Origin: PWPS01 sp964507105
GTDB taxonomy: Bacteria > Patescibacteriota > Minisyncoccia > Minisyncoccales > PWPS01
Assembly: GCA_964507105.1 (NCBI GenBank)
Contig: CAZDOR010000020.1
Location: 1-9,283, forward strand
Reading direction: 5' to 3'
DNA length: 9,283 nt
Shown here: one piece after another, positions 1 to 6,514 of the stretch
How positions within the stretch are numbered: position 1 is the first letter of the stretch
How the letters are laid out: every line of letters begins with the position of its first letter
Translations under genes and position numbers: made by a program
Notes under the pieces: model-generated
The model's input: only the letters and a program-made list of their open reading frames with translations
Told to the model about the DNA's origin: nothing
Databases searched by the model: none

Positions 1-66
1 CCCGAAGGAAACAGGATTGTAGCCGAAAAAATAGCGAATAATTTAATAGAATATTTGCAAAATTAA
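1..66 (+). CDS. C-terminal end of a probable SGNH/GDSL-type hydrolase (partial)
   Basis: Frame 1 is open from the window edge to TAA at 64-66 and encodes the last 21 residues of a protein. The segment PEGNRIVAEKIANNLIEYL resembles the C-terminal helix of SGNH/GDSL esterases. There the catalytic-His block (usually D-x-x-H-P) is followed by N-x-x-G-x-R-x-I/V-A-E and an amphipathic helix. The His and Asp would lie just upstream, outside the window, so the assignment rests on this short tail only. An AT-only inverted repeat (AAAATTAA at 59-66, TTAATTTT at 71-78) overlaps the stop codon and could form a weak hairpin, but it has no GC stem. Relation to the following operon is unknown; 270 bases separate them. 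Confidence 0.45.
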   Translation, partial: PEGNRIVAEKIANNLIEYLQN

Positions 67-296
67 TTTCTTAATTTTATTCCTCAATCACGTAACAATT
101 TAACGAAAAAGAAATATCTTTTACCGGGTTTTAAAATTATACAAAAAGTAGTGATAAGAAGCGCCAGCACCAAAAATAGCCCCTGCACTTGATGGTTAAG
201 AGGAATACATTAATTTATTTGTGGTTAGTTTACCTCTACACATCGAGGCAAGTTATTCTTTTTGGTCAATTGAGTCTTTTTTTTAAAGTAAAATTT

Positions 297-305
297 TGAT
301 ATAGT
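297..305 (+). promoter_or_regulatory. Candidate extended -10 promoter of the hxsD-hxsB-peptidase operon
   Basis: TGA followed by TATAGT (300-305) fits the extended -10 pattern TGn-TATAAT with one mismatch. No good -35 box lies 16-18 bases upstream (the stretch is T-rich), which is acceptable for extended -10 promoters. Transcription would start near 312, giving a leader of about 25 bases without a Shine-Dalgarno sequence. An alternative pair, TTGAAG (308-313) with CATTAT (331-336), would place the start site inside the coding region, so it was not preferred. The rest of 67-296 shows no convincing gene or RNA. Confidence 0.4.
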
Positions 306-336
306 TATTGAAGACAAGTTCAGTTAAACCCATTAT

Positions 337-813
337 ATGGAAAAGATAAAAATAAAAATAAACAAAAAAGAGAAATACGCTTTGGTTTTTGTCGATTCGG
401 AACTCTATTCTCTTGAATCGGTCTATGATGCGGCTTATAATTTTTTGGACAAGGCTTATGTTCTTTTGGACGGGGATCCGGAAACGGTTATTAAGGTCCA
501 ATTAAGAGGAAAAGAGGAAATGGACAAAGATGAATTGGAAAATTTGGCTAATGAATTTTTTAATGAATTAATCAATACGGGAATAAGGGAGAAAATTTTT
601 AAAGATAATAAGAAAATAAGGGAATATATCGTAAGTGCAGCTCTGATAGGAGCTTCCAAAGATTTGCAAGAGCGAATCAGGGCGGAGAAAGAGGGGGTTT
701 CACTTGATTTTCTTGAAGAAGATGAAGAGGGTTGGGACGAAGATCCTTTGGGAATTGCTACTCCTTGGGAAGAAAAACATAAAAATGAAGACGGCAGTGA
801 AGGTAAGAAATAA
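337..813 (+). CDS. hxsD: HxsD-like protein (His-Xaa-Ser system small partner protein)
   Basis: A 158-residue soluble protein with no cysteine. Residues about 14-110 match the HxsD pattern as I recall it: a strand region followed by LYSLESVYDAAYNFLDKAYV (about 23-42), a short strand ending in VQLRG, then a helix with ELINTGIREKI (77-87). This last stretch resembles the LLNDYxLRE signature for which the HxsD family model is named. In known Hxs systems HxsD is always coded beside the radical SAM maturases HxsB and HxsC; its biochemical role is not established, and a small accessory or substrate-delivery partner is plausible. Here it is the first gene of the operon and is followed 14 bases later by an HxsB-like enzyme, which strongly supports the call. 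Beyond residue 110 there is an acidic tail ending in DPLGIATPWEEK (136-147) and charged residues. The start is ATG with no Shine-Dalgarno, as for most genes here. Confidence 0.75.
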   Translation: MEKIKIKINKKEKYALVFVDSELYSLESVYDAAYNFLDKAYVLLDGDPETVIKVQLRGKEEMDKDELENLANEFFNELINTGIREKIFKDNKKIREYIVSAALIGASKDLQERIRAEKEGVSLDFLEEDEEGWDEDPLGIATPWEEKHKNEDGSEGKK

Positions 814-827
814 ATTAACTAAGAGTT

Positions 828-2294
828 ATGATCTCCAAAAAATCAGAATTTAAAAATTTAAATTTCAACGCGAAACACCTCAACCCTTTTCATTTTAAGG
901 AATTTGAAGACGAATATCTTTTGACCAATGATTTCGGTTATTATAAATTTATTTCACCTGAGAACTTTGAGAAATTATTAAAAAATGATTTGAATAAAAG
1001 CTCTGAGCTGTATAATGAGTTGTGGAGAAAAGGATTTTTAAAGCGAGACCTTTCCAAGCATGAGCCGTTAAGTGAGCAATACAGAAAGAAAAAAGCCTCT
1101 CTTTTTTCCGGGCCGGGTTTGCATATAATCGTAGTGACTTTGAGGTGTAATCAAAATTGTATATATTGTCAGGCAAGCGCAAAAGACTTAGTGGACAAAG
1201 GTCTGGACATGGACATAGAAACCGCCAAGCGGACCGTCAATAGAATTTTTGAAACCCCCAATGATCATATAACGATTGAATTTCAAGGAGGTGAGCCCTT
1301 GGTAAACTGGGAAGCGGTTAAGTTCATTGTGGAATATGCCAGGGAGAAAGAAAAAGAAACCAACAAAGAGGTTGATTTTTCGTTAGTCACCAACCTCTCT
1401 CTGCTAACGGAAGAAAGGCTTGATTTTTTGGCTGAAAATTTGGTGGGAATTTGCACTTCTCTGGACGGGCCGGAAGAAGTTCATAATAAGAATCGGCCCT
1501 ATCCGAAAGGAAACGGATACGCGGAAACCGTAAAATGGATAAAAAAATATAGACAAAAAAAGGAAGAGATGGAAAAAAAAGGCAAAACTTTGACCAGAAT
1601 CAACTCTCTCGTCACTTTATCGAAAATATCCTTGGATTATCCCGAAGAAATTATCAACGAGTATCTCAGGCTCAACTTTCGGGGAATACACTTGCGCCCT
1701 CTCAGTTATTTGGGCTACTCGTCAGGCAACTTCAAAGATAAAATGGGATATCCGGTAGAAGATTTTTTGGATTTTTGGAAAGAGTCTCTGGACTATATCG
1801 TAGAAATAAATAATTTGGGCAATTATTTTCATGAAAGAGAAACGAGAATAAGGCTTAGAAAAATATTGATAAGGCAGGATCCGGGATATACGGACCTCAG
1901 CTCCCCTTGTGGGGCGGCGATAGGGCAAATGCTTTATAATTATGATGGAGATGTATATACTTGTGATGAAGGAAGAATGATTGAAGACGATACCTTCAAA
2001 ATTGGAGAAGTTAAAAAAGACAGTTATGAAGACATGATTGGCAGTGACACCACACAAGCGGTAATAAATTGCTCTCTCTTAGATAACTTTCCTTGTCGAT
2101 CTTGCGTTTACAAACCATTTTGCGGAGTTTGCCCTGTTAAAAATTATAGTAATTACGGAAATTTGTTTCCACAAATAAAAAATACGGGATGGTGTAAGTT
2201 GCAAAAAGGTCAATTCGATTACATATTCTCCAAACTGAAAGATGACAAATACAGGAAAGTTTTTGAAAGTTGGGTTGATTATTATAAAGATTAA
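828..2294 (+). CDS. hxsB: HxsB-like radical SAM/SPASM peptide maturase
   Basis: A 488-residue protein. Residues 1-90 form an N-terminal region that may handle the peptide. The radical SAM core follows, with the 4Fe-4S motif C107-x3-C111-x2-C114 directly after SGPGLHIIVVTLRC, and EFQGGEP (151-157) as the SAM-contacting glycine motif. STSLDGP (about 210-215), VHNKNRP and the late NYDGDVYTCDEGRM block are the features I associate with HxsB. The C-terminal SPASM domain is complete: C361-x12-G374-x4-C379, C415, then C423-x2-C426-x5-C432-x2-C435 and C456, enough for two auxiliary clusters. HxsB enzymes are predicted to modify the His-Xaa-Ser repeat peptide HxsA. The gene lies 14 bases after hxsD and 3 bases before the peptidase gene, so the three are very likely co-transcribed. 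No HxsC or HxsA is visible in the window, so the substrate is unknown. The reaction type (epimerisation, thioether or other crosslink) cannot be read from the sequence. Confidence 0.82.
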   Translation: MISKKSEFKNLNFNAKHLNPFHFKEFEDEYLLTNDFGYYKFISPENFEKLLKNDLNKSSELYNELWRKGFLKRDLSKHEPLSEQYRKKKASLFSGPGLHIIVVTLRCNQNCIYCQASAKDLVDKGLDMDIETAKRTVNRIFETPNDHITIEFQGGEPLVNWEAVKFIVEYAREKEKETNKEVDFSLVTNLSLLTEERLDFLAENLVGICTSLDGPEEVHNKNRPYPKGNGYAETVKWIKKYRQKKEEMEKKGKTLTRINSLVTLSKISLDYPEEIINEYLRLNFRGIHLRPLSYLGYSSGNFKDKMGYPVEDFLDFWKESLDYIVEINNLGNYFHERETRIRLRKILIRQDPGYTDLSSPCGAAIGQMLYNYDGDVYTCDEGRMIEDDTFKIGEVKKDSYEDMIGSDTTQAVINCSLLDNFPCRSCVYKPFCGVCPVKNYSNYGNLFPQIKNTGWCKLQKGQFDYIFSKLKDDKYRKVFESWVDYYKD

Positions 2295-2297
2295 AAA

Positions 2298-3455
2298 ATG
2301 ACTTTAATAAATCTTGCTTTCACGGTCCCCCTTTTATCCATAGGGGCCGTTGTCAGTTATATAGATGTCAAGAAAGGAACTATCCCCAACAAATATATTT
2401 TAGCCGGTTTATCCTGGGGAGCTGCTTTGTATTCGTTTCTGTTTTTTTATCATGTATTATTTTTAAATTCGACTGATGTTTTCAACTACCTTCCTCCCGC
2501 CGTTTTAAACGGCATTATAGCCGTATCAGTGGGTTATTTGATTTGGAGGCTGGGATTTTGGTCAGCCGGTGACGGAAAACTTTTCGGGTTGTACGGGCTT
2601 CTTCTGCCACTGGAGTATTATTCCGATTTCTATATAGAATACTTTCCCGCTTTCGCGCTTCTTGCTAATCTGGCCATACCCTTGCTTTTACTGCTTGCCG
2701 GCAAAGCCCTGATGTCCGCTTTTAAAAAACGGGGAAAAATACTGAAAAAACTAAAAGAAAGAGAGTTTTTGAAACCACATAATCTTAGAAGATACGGTCG
2801 AACGGTTTTTATTTTTGTAACCGATATCACGATGGCAATGATAGTTATCAGGTTTTTGGTTTCAGTTTTTGAAAGAGTCTTATTAATGCCTCCGAACGGT
2901 TTTGTTATTTTTATCCTTCTCGTGGTCTTGATGTATGGTTTTAGAAAATTGAAGCTGAGGTTCCCGATACTGGAATTTATAAAGTACTTTTTAATTATTC
3001 TCTTTTTTGGTAACTTTTTAGTTCAGTTTGATTTTCAATCCATTTTTAATTTTGCAAGGATGATTGCCGTGTTTGCAATATTCATAGGACTACTCAGGTC
3101 AATATTGCTTTTTTACGTCAACTCCGAAGAGACCGAAGAGATAAAAGCGAACGAAGTTGAAGAGGGCATGGTTCTCACAAAAGAGTGGAAAACGTATTTT
3201 TCACAAAAAATTTCCCAATTGAAAAAAAATGATAAACATAAGCACTTCGATAATTTGAAGGGAGGAGGTCTTACAAAAAAACAAGCTGAAATCATAAGGG
3301 AGCTTTTCGCAAGTGATGATAATTACCGGGTCAAAATTTGCAACACATTGCCGTTTGCCCCCTTTATGCTTTTAGCGGCGGGGATTTCGGTTCTCACTCA
3401 CAGCTCTTTCGTACCGGTTCTCATTGATTTCTTCAATATGTTTGCTCATTTTTAA
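2298..3455 (+). CDS. Archaeal-type A24 prepilin peptidase with C-terminal extension
   Basis: A 385-residue polytopic membrane protein. The two catalytic aspartates of the A24 (type IV prepilin/preflagellin) aspartic peptidases are visible: D23 in SYIDVKKGTIPN and D92 in SAGDGKLFG, a variant of GxGD with Ser in place of the first Gly. Hydrophobic helices cover about 4-22, 31-52, 66-83, 95-105, 116-138, 169-190, 201-213, 226-243 and 251-274. A soluble loop then carries EVEEGMVLTKEWK (286-297) and GGGLTKKQAEIIREL (322-336), and the last helix begins after KICNTLPFAPFMLL (346-359). This tail matches the pattern I know from archaeal A24 peptidases with a Pfam Arc_PepC-type domain. The usual reaction is cleavage of class III signal peptides at the cytoplasmic membrane face. 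No zinc-binding domain of bacterial PilD and no N-methylase evidence is seen. It starts 3 bases after hxsB, implying translational coupling. No pilin or pilus motor gene is present in the window, so the link to the radical SAM enzyme is notable. Confidence 0.82.
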   Translation: MTLINLAFTVPLLSIGAVVSYIDVKKGTIPNKYILAGLSWGAALYSFLFFYHVLFLNSTDVFNYLPPAVLNGIIAVSVGYLIWRLGFWSAGDGKLFGLYGLLLPLEYYSDFYIEYFPAFALLANLAIPLLLLLAGKALMSAFKKRGKILKKLKEREFLKPHNLRRYGRTVFIFVTDITMAMIVIRFLVSVFERVLLMPPNGFVIFILLVVLMYGFRKLKLRFPILEFIKYFLIILFFGNFLVQFDFQSIFNFARMIAVFAIFIGLLRSILLFYVNSEETEEIKANEVEEGMVLTKEWKTYFSQKISQLKKNDKHKHFDNLKGGGLTKKQAEIIRELFASDDNYRVKICNTLPFAPFMLLAAGISVLTHSSFVPVLIDFFNMFAHF

Positions 3456-3461
3456 TCTCTT

Positions 3462-3490
3462 TTGATTTTTATTTAACTTTGCACTATAAT
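3462..3490 (+). promoter_or_regulatory. Sigma70-type promoter before the membrane-anchored protein gene
   Basis: TTGATT (3462-3467), a 17-base spacer and a perfect TATAAT (3485-3490). Transcription should start near 3497, about 33 bases before the ATG at 3530. The promoter starts 7 bases after the peptidase stop codon, so the downstream gene can be expressed separately from the hxs-like operon. Confidence 0.65.
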
Positions 3491-3504
3491 TTTCCAAAGG
3501 AGCA

Positions 3505-3528
3505 ATGAATTATTTTTTAATATTTTAA
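3505..3528 (+). other. Seven-codon upstream ORF (MNYFLIF) with nearby AAAGGAG
   Basis: ATG at 3505 reads MNYFLIF and stops at TAA 3526-3528, one base before the ATG at 3530. The sequence AAAGGAG (3496-3502) is the best Shine-Dalgarno match in the window. It lies only 2 bases from the mini-ORF ATG (too close for a classic site) and 27 bases from the gene start (too far), and sits at the predicted transcript 5' end. It could be a translated leader that couples to the next gene, or chance in AT-rich DNA. Confidence 0.25.
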
Positions 3529-3529
3529 T

Positions 3530-4015
3530 ATGGATAAAAATAAAAAAATAAAATTAAGTGTAGCTCTTTCGATAGGGGTTATAATTCTTTTTTTGGCCGG
3601 ATTCTTCTTGTTGGGAGGAGAGAAGTACACTGAAGAACACTCACCGGAAATTGACAAAAGTACGACGTTGGAGGAGGCGAGCAAGGTGGCGGAAACTTGG
3701 ATTATAGAACATTCAGCAACTTATCGAGAAAGGGGAGGTAGCGGTCTGTCTCTGTTGGAAAGTGAAGAATTGGCAGAGGGGTGGTATGATTTTGTTTTCG
3801 AGTTTACAACCGAGGATTCCGGATACGGTAGACCGGAAGACGGAATGGAAGCGGAAAAAGATTCTGAAAAAGAAGTCCGGGAAATTATCGTTAGAACTTA
3901 TTATAACCATCTCGAAGCGGCGATAGTGGATGGCGCGTATGATGATTTAAGCCTGATGCCCGTTGAAGAAATAGATATGCCGGAGCCCGGTATTTATGAT
4001 GAAGATGAAGAAGAA
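3530..4015 (+). CDS. Membrane-anchored extracytoplasmic protein, C-terminus lost in assembly gap
   Basis: 162 codons are seen before the N run. The N-terminus has lysines (3-8) followed by a hydrophobic segment (about 9-30), a signal anchor or signal peptide. No lipobox Cys is present, and the class III cleavage pattern expected for an A24 peptidase substrate is not clear. The outside domain has LEEASKVAETWIIEHSATYR (47-66), WYDFVFEFTTEDSGYG (85-100), EIIVRTYYNHLEAAIVDGAYD (118-138) and an acidic, Glu/Asp-rich end. The order 'A-x-x-W-I-x-x-S-x-T-Y ... Y-x-F-x-F-E-F ... G-Y-G ... I-V-x-x-x-x-x-x-x-A-x-x-D-G-x-x-D' resembles a small secreted-domain family common in uncharacterised bacterial and archaeal lipoproteins. 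I recognise the pattern but know no function. It has its own promoter downstream of the peptidase gene. The reading frame beyond the gap cannot be trusted. Confidence 0.65.
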
Positions 4016-4115
4016 NNNNNNNNNNNNNNNNNNNNNNNNNNNNNNNNNNNNNNNNNNNNNNNNNNNNNNNNNNNNNNNNNNNNNNNNNNNNNNNNNNNNN
4101 NNNNNNNNNNNNNNN
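4016..4115. other. Assembly gap (100 N)
   Basis: Exactly 100 N, the conventional placeholder for a gap of unknown length in scaffolding. It interrupts the gene starting at 3530 inside a Glu/Asp-rich, repetitive stretch of GAA/GAT codons. The true length and any gene in the gap are unknown. Any reading frame drawn across it, such as one continuing to 4228, is an artefact. Confidence 0.97.
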
Positions 4116-4116
4116 C

Positions 4117-4143
4117 TCTTCGCCGGAAGAATTATTTCAGTGA
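4117..4143 (+). other. Possible last codons of the gene broken by the gap
   Basis: Directly after the gap one frame reads SSPEELFQ and then TGA (4141-4143). It is polar and acidic like the part before the gap, so it could be the C-terminal end of the protein starting at 3530, if the real gap length restores the frame. With the nominal 100-base gap the frames do not match. Only eight residues are seen, so this is weak. The rest of 4144-4183 lies between convergent genes and shows no clear terminator. Confidence 0.25.
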
Positions 4144-4183
4144 TTTTTCAACTAATTTTGGAAGAATTGTTTTGATGAGCTTA

Positions 4184-5239
4184 TTACCGCTCAATTTTAA
4201 CATCCCTTTTGTGGCGGTTAAAGATTGAGGGAATAAAAAAGTCCGCTACTAAATCGAAATTGGATTCGCACGACGTCCAGCAACCGGAGCACTTCTCCGA
4301 GTTCATGTCTTTTCTCTCTTTTACTCCTCTACTACATGCGAATATTTCACCTTTCGGGTTAACGTATTTCCTGTTTATTCCCGCATAGCATTTTCTTTTC
4401 CTCTCTTTCTTTTTTAGAATTTTTCTCATGTTTTTTGTACATCTCTTATTCAGAAAGCTCATTTCTGATTTATTTATTTTAATGAAATCATCGATTATTT
4501 TTATTTTATCTTTATTGATTATCTCTTCTATGCTGTTTTCCTCTTTATTGTTGTAGAATTGTTCATTAGCTATAGCGAATCCCAACCACAAATCTTTTTC
4601 TTTCCGCATAAAATCAAAATCTTCTTTTCTGTGAATGGTTATTATGTTATAGAATGTAAAACCCTTTCCGCATAGCGGTATTTTTTTTCCGAACTTTTTC
4701 TTTAATTTTTCTGCTACTTTTCTGGTTTTTTTATAATTTTCACGCGCCTCTTCTATACGAGTTTCTCTAAGCCCCCACTTTTCGGAGGGGATGTAGTGAA
4801 GTCCCAAATGTAAGTTCAGTCCCGGAAATTCCGTAAGTAAATTTTCTACGAACCGGTGAACTTGTTTAGGTCGAGAACAGTTCGTGTTTATGGAGATATA
4901 TTTTAATTTTGGGTTTGCTTTTTTTATTTTTTTCACGAATTCGAACAATCTTTCTTCCTGCAAGAAGGGTTCACCGCCGGTGATGGACAAAAAGAACAAG
5001 TCGTTTTCGAATTTTTTAATTATCAACTCTTCTTTTTCTTTCGGAATAAAGGTATCTTTGCTGTTTTTCCAGTTGCCACAGCTAATACATCTATAATTAC
5101 AACTGTTGTTGACCTTGATCAGAAGGCGGTATATGTCCTTTTTCTCTCTCCCTAAAATCGTAAAGATCTTCATTTTTAAATCTTTTAGACCGAATTCAAG
5201 AAGCCAAAGAATATCTTTTAGAAAATGTTTAAGATTCAT
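4184..5239 (-). CDS. Radical SAM protein with SPASM/twitch-like C-terminus, target unknown
   Basis: A 351-residue protein. After about 40 residues including a hydrophobic/amphipathic N-terminus comes the radical SAM motif C47-x3-C51-x2-C54 in VNNSCNYRCISCGNW, then SITGGEP (85-91) and SINTNCSRP. The C-terminal part has C284-x12-G297-x4-C302 and a final C317-x2-C320-x3-C324 group, a shortened SPASM or twitch arrangement able to hold at least one auxiliary Fe-S cluster. C190 and C267 are additional. Such enzymes modify peptides, sugars or lipids; the family alone does not say which. It is the last gene of a minus-strand operon, 14 bases after the GtrA gene, downstream of a polyprenyl-phosphate-sugar synthase. 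That context suggests a role in cell-surface glycan or glycolipid modification (inference). Start chosen at ATG 5239; an internal ATG at residue 23 is an alternative that would remove the first 22 residues. Confidence 0.8.
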   Translation of the reverse strand: MNLKHFLKDILWLLEFGLKDLKMKIFTILGREKKDIYRLLIKVNNSCNYRCISCGNWKNSKDTFIPKEKEELIIKKFENDLFFLSITGGEPFLQEERLFEFVKKIKKANPKLKYISINTNCSRPKQVHRFVENLLTEFPGLNLHLGLHYIPSEKWGLRETRIEEARENYKKTRKVAEKLKKKFGKKIPLCGKGFTFYNIITIHRKEDFDFMRKEKDLWLGFAIANEQFYNNKEENSIEEIINKDKIKIIDDFIKINKSEMSFLNKRCTKNMRKILKKKERKRKCYAGINRKYVNPKGEIFACSRGVKERKDMNSEKCSGCWTSCESNFDLVADFFIPSIFNRHKRDVKIER

Positions 5240-5253
5240 TTTAATAGTTAACT

Positions 5254-5712
5254 TTACTTTTTAAAAACTACAAACTTGTAACCCAAAAAATCCCAAATCA
5301 TCACGACGACTAAACTGGTCAATGCCCCAAGATTGGCATGAATTTCATCCGTGATTCCGGGAAGCGTGTTTTTGAGTGTGGAAAAAACAATTGTTGCAAC
5401 CATTACGTTCAGGCCCATTCCGATAAAAGCTATCAGAAAAAAGGATCCCATTTCTTTTTTCATCTCTTTCCCGGATGTTTTTGTTTTGAATACCCATTTT
5501 TTATTCCAAAAAAAGCTGTTGGTGACCGCAAATAAAACTGAAGTGGTTTTAAAAATAAAATAATTTAAATTTGTTGTCCCGAGACCGAATAGAAGGATGA
5601 GCAGGTTCAGTATGGAAAAATCTATGACCGTATTCAAAAGACCCGTCAGGAAAAATTTTATAAACTGATCTCTGGTCTTTCGGAAATTCATTGTCCTCAT
5701 CTTTTCAATCAT
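5254..5712 (-). CDS. GtrA-like membrane protein (polyprenyl-phosphate-sugar flippase type)
   Basis: A 152-residue protein with four predicted membrane helices (about 17-42, 50-67, 88-111 and 125-148), the usual size and topology of the GtrA family (PF04138). Family features are visible: QFIKFFLTGLLNTVIDF at the first helix, NSFFWNKKWVF after the second, and the final WDFLGYKFVVFK. GtrA-type proteins are thought to move undecaprenyl-phosphate-linked sugars across the cytoplasmic membrane. It overlaps the upstream glycosyltransferase gene by 8 bases (ATGATTGA: ATG of this gene, TGA of the other), showing translational coupling. The natural start could also be Met5 or Met8, since the core begins near residue 12. 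The substrate is unknown. Confidence 0.85.
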   Translation of the reverse strand: MIEKMRTMNFRKTRDQFIKFFLTGLLNTVIDFSILNLLILLFGLGTTNLNYFIFKTTSVLFAVTNSFFWNKKWVFKTKTSGKEMKKEMGSFFLIAFIGMGLNVMVATIVFSTLKNTLPGITDEIHANLGALTSLVVVMIWDFLGYKFVVFKK

Positions 5713-6406
5713 ATCTTTTTTTAATCTTCAACAGAGTTTTTAAGGTTTTGAAATAATCAAAAAAGCCCACCGCCGAATCGGGGCTATTTTTCCATGTAAT
5801 CGGCAGCTCTTTCACTCTTATTTTTTTAATTTCAGCTATTTTTAAAATTTCGAAATCGAACCCCCACCCTGAACATCTTGCCTCCGGAATCACTTTTTCC
5901 ACTGCTTCTTTTGTAAACAGCTTAAAGCCGCATTGTGTATCTCTATAACTTAATTTCAGAATTTTTCTTATTAACAAATTTCCGCTTTTTCCTAAAATTT
6001 CTTTATAAAAGGGTTGCCTTTTATCTATTTTACTTTTCGGCAAACCTCTGGAACCGATAATGATATCATATCCTTGAATATGGGGGAGAAAATCGAAAAG
6101 ATGAGTGATCGAAGTGGAATTATCCGCATCGGTGTAAAGTCGTAATTTTTCACTTGCCGCCAGCAATCCGGCTTTCAAGGCCTCTCCTTTTCCTTTGTTT
6201 TTAACGAATCGAATTAATCTTATATTCGGGTCTTTTATTGTTTTTACTTTATCACAGGTGTTGTCGGTAGAGCCGTCGTCTACTACGACTATTTCATAAT
6301 TGAAATTTTTCCCTTTTAACTCTCTTCGGATCTCGCCTATAGTTGATTCGATATTTTTTTCCTCGTTGTATGCCGGTATGATTATTGATATTTCCTTTTT
6401 GACCAT
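5705..6406 (-). CDS. Family 2 glycosyltransferase, dolichyl/polyprenyl-phosphate sugar synthase type
   Basis: A 233-residue GT-A fold enzyme without membrane helices. Visible motifs are SIIIPAYNEEKNIE (7-20), IVVVDDGSTDNT (39-50), the metal/nucleotide-binding DxD in YTDADNST (91-98, D93 and D95), RDTQCGFKLF (155-164) and GWGFDFEIL (180-188), then ITWKNSPDSAV. This order is that of ALG5-like dolichyl-phosphate glucosyltransferases and DPM1-like synthases, which transfer a sugar from UDP- or GDP-sugar to a polyprenyl phosphate. The next gene, GtrA, is the expected flippase partner. I chose ATG at 6406 because it gives the usual short lead-in (MVKKEISIIIPAYNEE). The frame can be extended five codons to TTG at 6421. 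The sugar donor cannot be predicted. Confidence 0.87.
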   Translation of the reverse strand: MVKKEISIIIPAYNEEKNIESTIGEIRRELKGKNFNYEIVVVDDGSTDNTCDKVKTIKDPNIRLIRFVKNKGKGEALKAGLLAASEKLRLYTDADNSTSITHLFDFLPHIQGYDIIIGSRGLPKSKIDKRQPFYKEILGKSGNLLIRKILKLSYRDTQCGFKLFTKEAVEKVIPEARCSGWGFDFEILKIAEIKKIRVKELPITWKNSPDSAVGFFDYFKTLKTLLKIKKRYD

Positions 6407-6444
6407 TAGTCTTTTTAGCAATGATTAATCAGCGTTACTTCACT

Positions 6445-6472
6445 ATTATAGCATCTCAAAAATATTCAACAA
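6445..6472 (-). promoter_or_regulatory. Promoter of the glycosyltransferase-GtrA-radical SAM operon
   Basis: On the minus strand TATAAT lies at 6450-6445, preceded by TGC, which makes an extended -10 (TGC-TATAAT). TTGTTG at 6472-6467 is a modest -35 with a 16-base spacer. Start of transcription is expected near 6438, about 32 bases before the ATG at 6406, with no Shine-Dalgarno in the leader. Confidence 0.55.
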
Positions 6473-6488
6473 ATATATTCATATATTT
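6471..6488. promoter_or_regulatory. Palindrome AAATATAT-TC-ATATATTT between divergent promoters
   Basis: Perfect 8-base arms around a 2-base centre (6479-6480). It covers the outer two bases of the minus-strand -35 box and ends 26 bases before the plus-strand -35 box. It could be an operator or an AT-rich UP-type element serving the divergent genes. The surrounding DNA is AT-rich, so chance cannot be excluded. Confidence 0.35.
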
Positions 6489-6514
6489 AATGCCGGCTTT
6501 GTCCGGTTAGGGCT

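Noticed and set aside
192..299. A 35-codon ORF (MVKRNTLIYLW...) upstream of hxsD, considered as a precursor peptide
   Set aside because: No ribosome binding site, hydrophobic AT-driven composition, no His-Xaa-Ser or other core-like motif, and its end overlaps the candidate promoter.
4130..4195. Minus-strand frame reading KLIKTILPKLVEKSLK then stop, downstream of the radical SAM gene
   Set aside because: Amphipathic helix-like, but only about 20 codons from a TTG, with no supporting signal. It overlaps the possible end of the gene from the other side.
3530..4228. Open frame of 232 codons running through the N run
   Set aside because: It is open only because N codons are not stops, and the gap length is arbitrary. 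The part after the gap is antisense to the end of the radical SAM gene.
5705..5712. Possibility of UGA recoded to Gly, as in Gracilibacteria/SR1
   Set aside because: TGA ends the glycosyltransferase frame at the expected length in an ATGATTGA overlap with the GtrA start, and I see no internal TGA in the other conserved genes.
6490..6508. CCGG-CTTTGT-CCGG small hairpin in the divergent region
   Set aside because: Only 4 base pairs with no T run; too weak for a terminator or RNA element.
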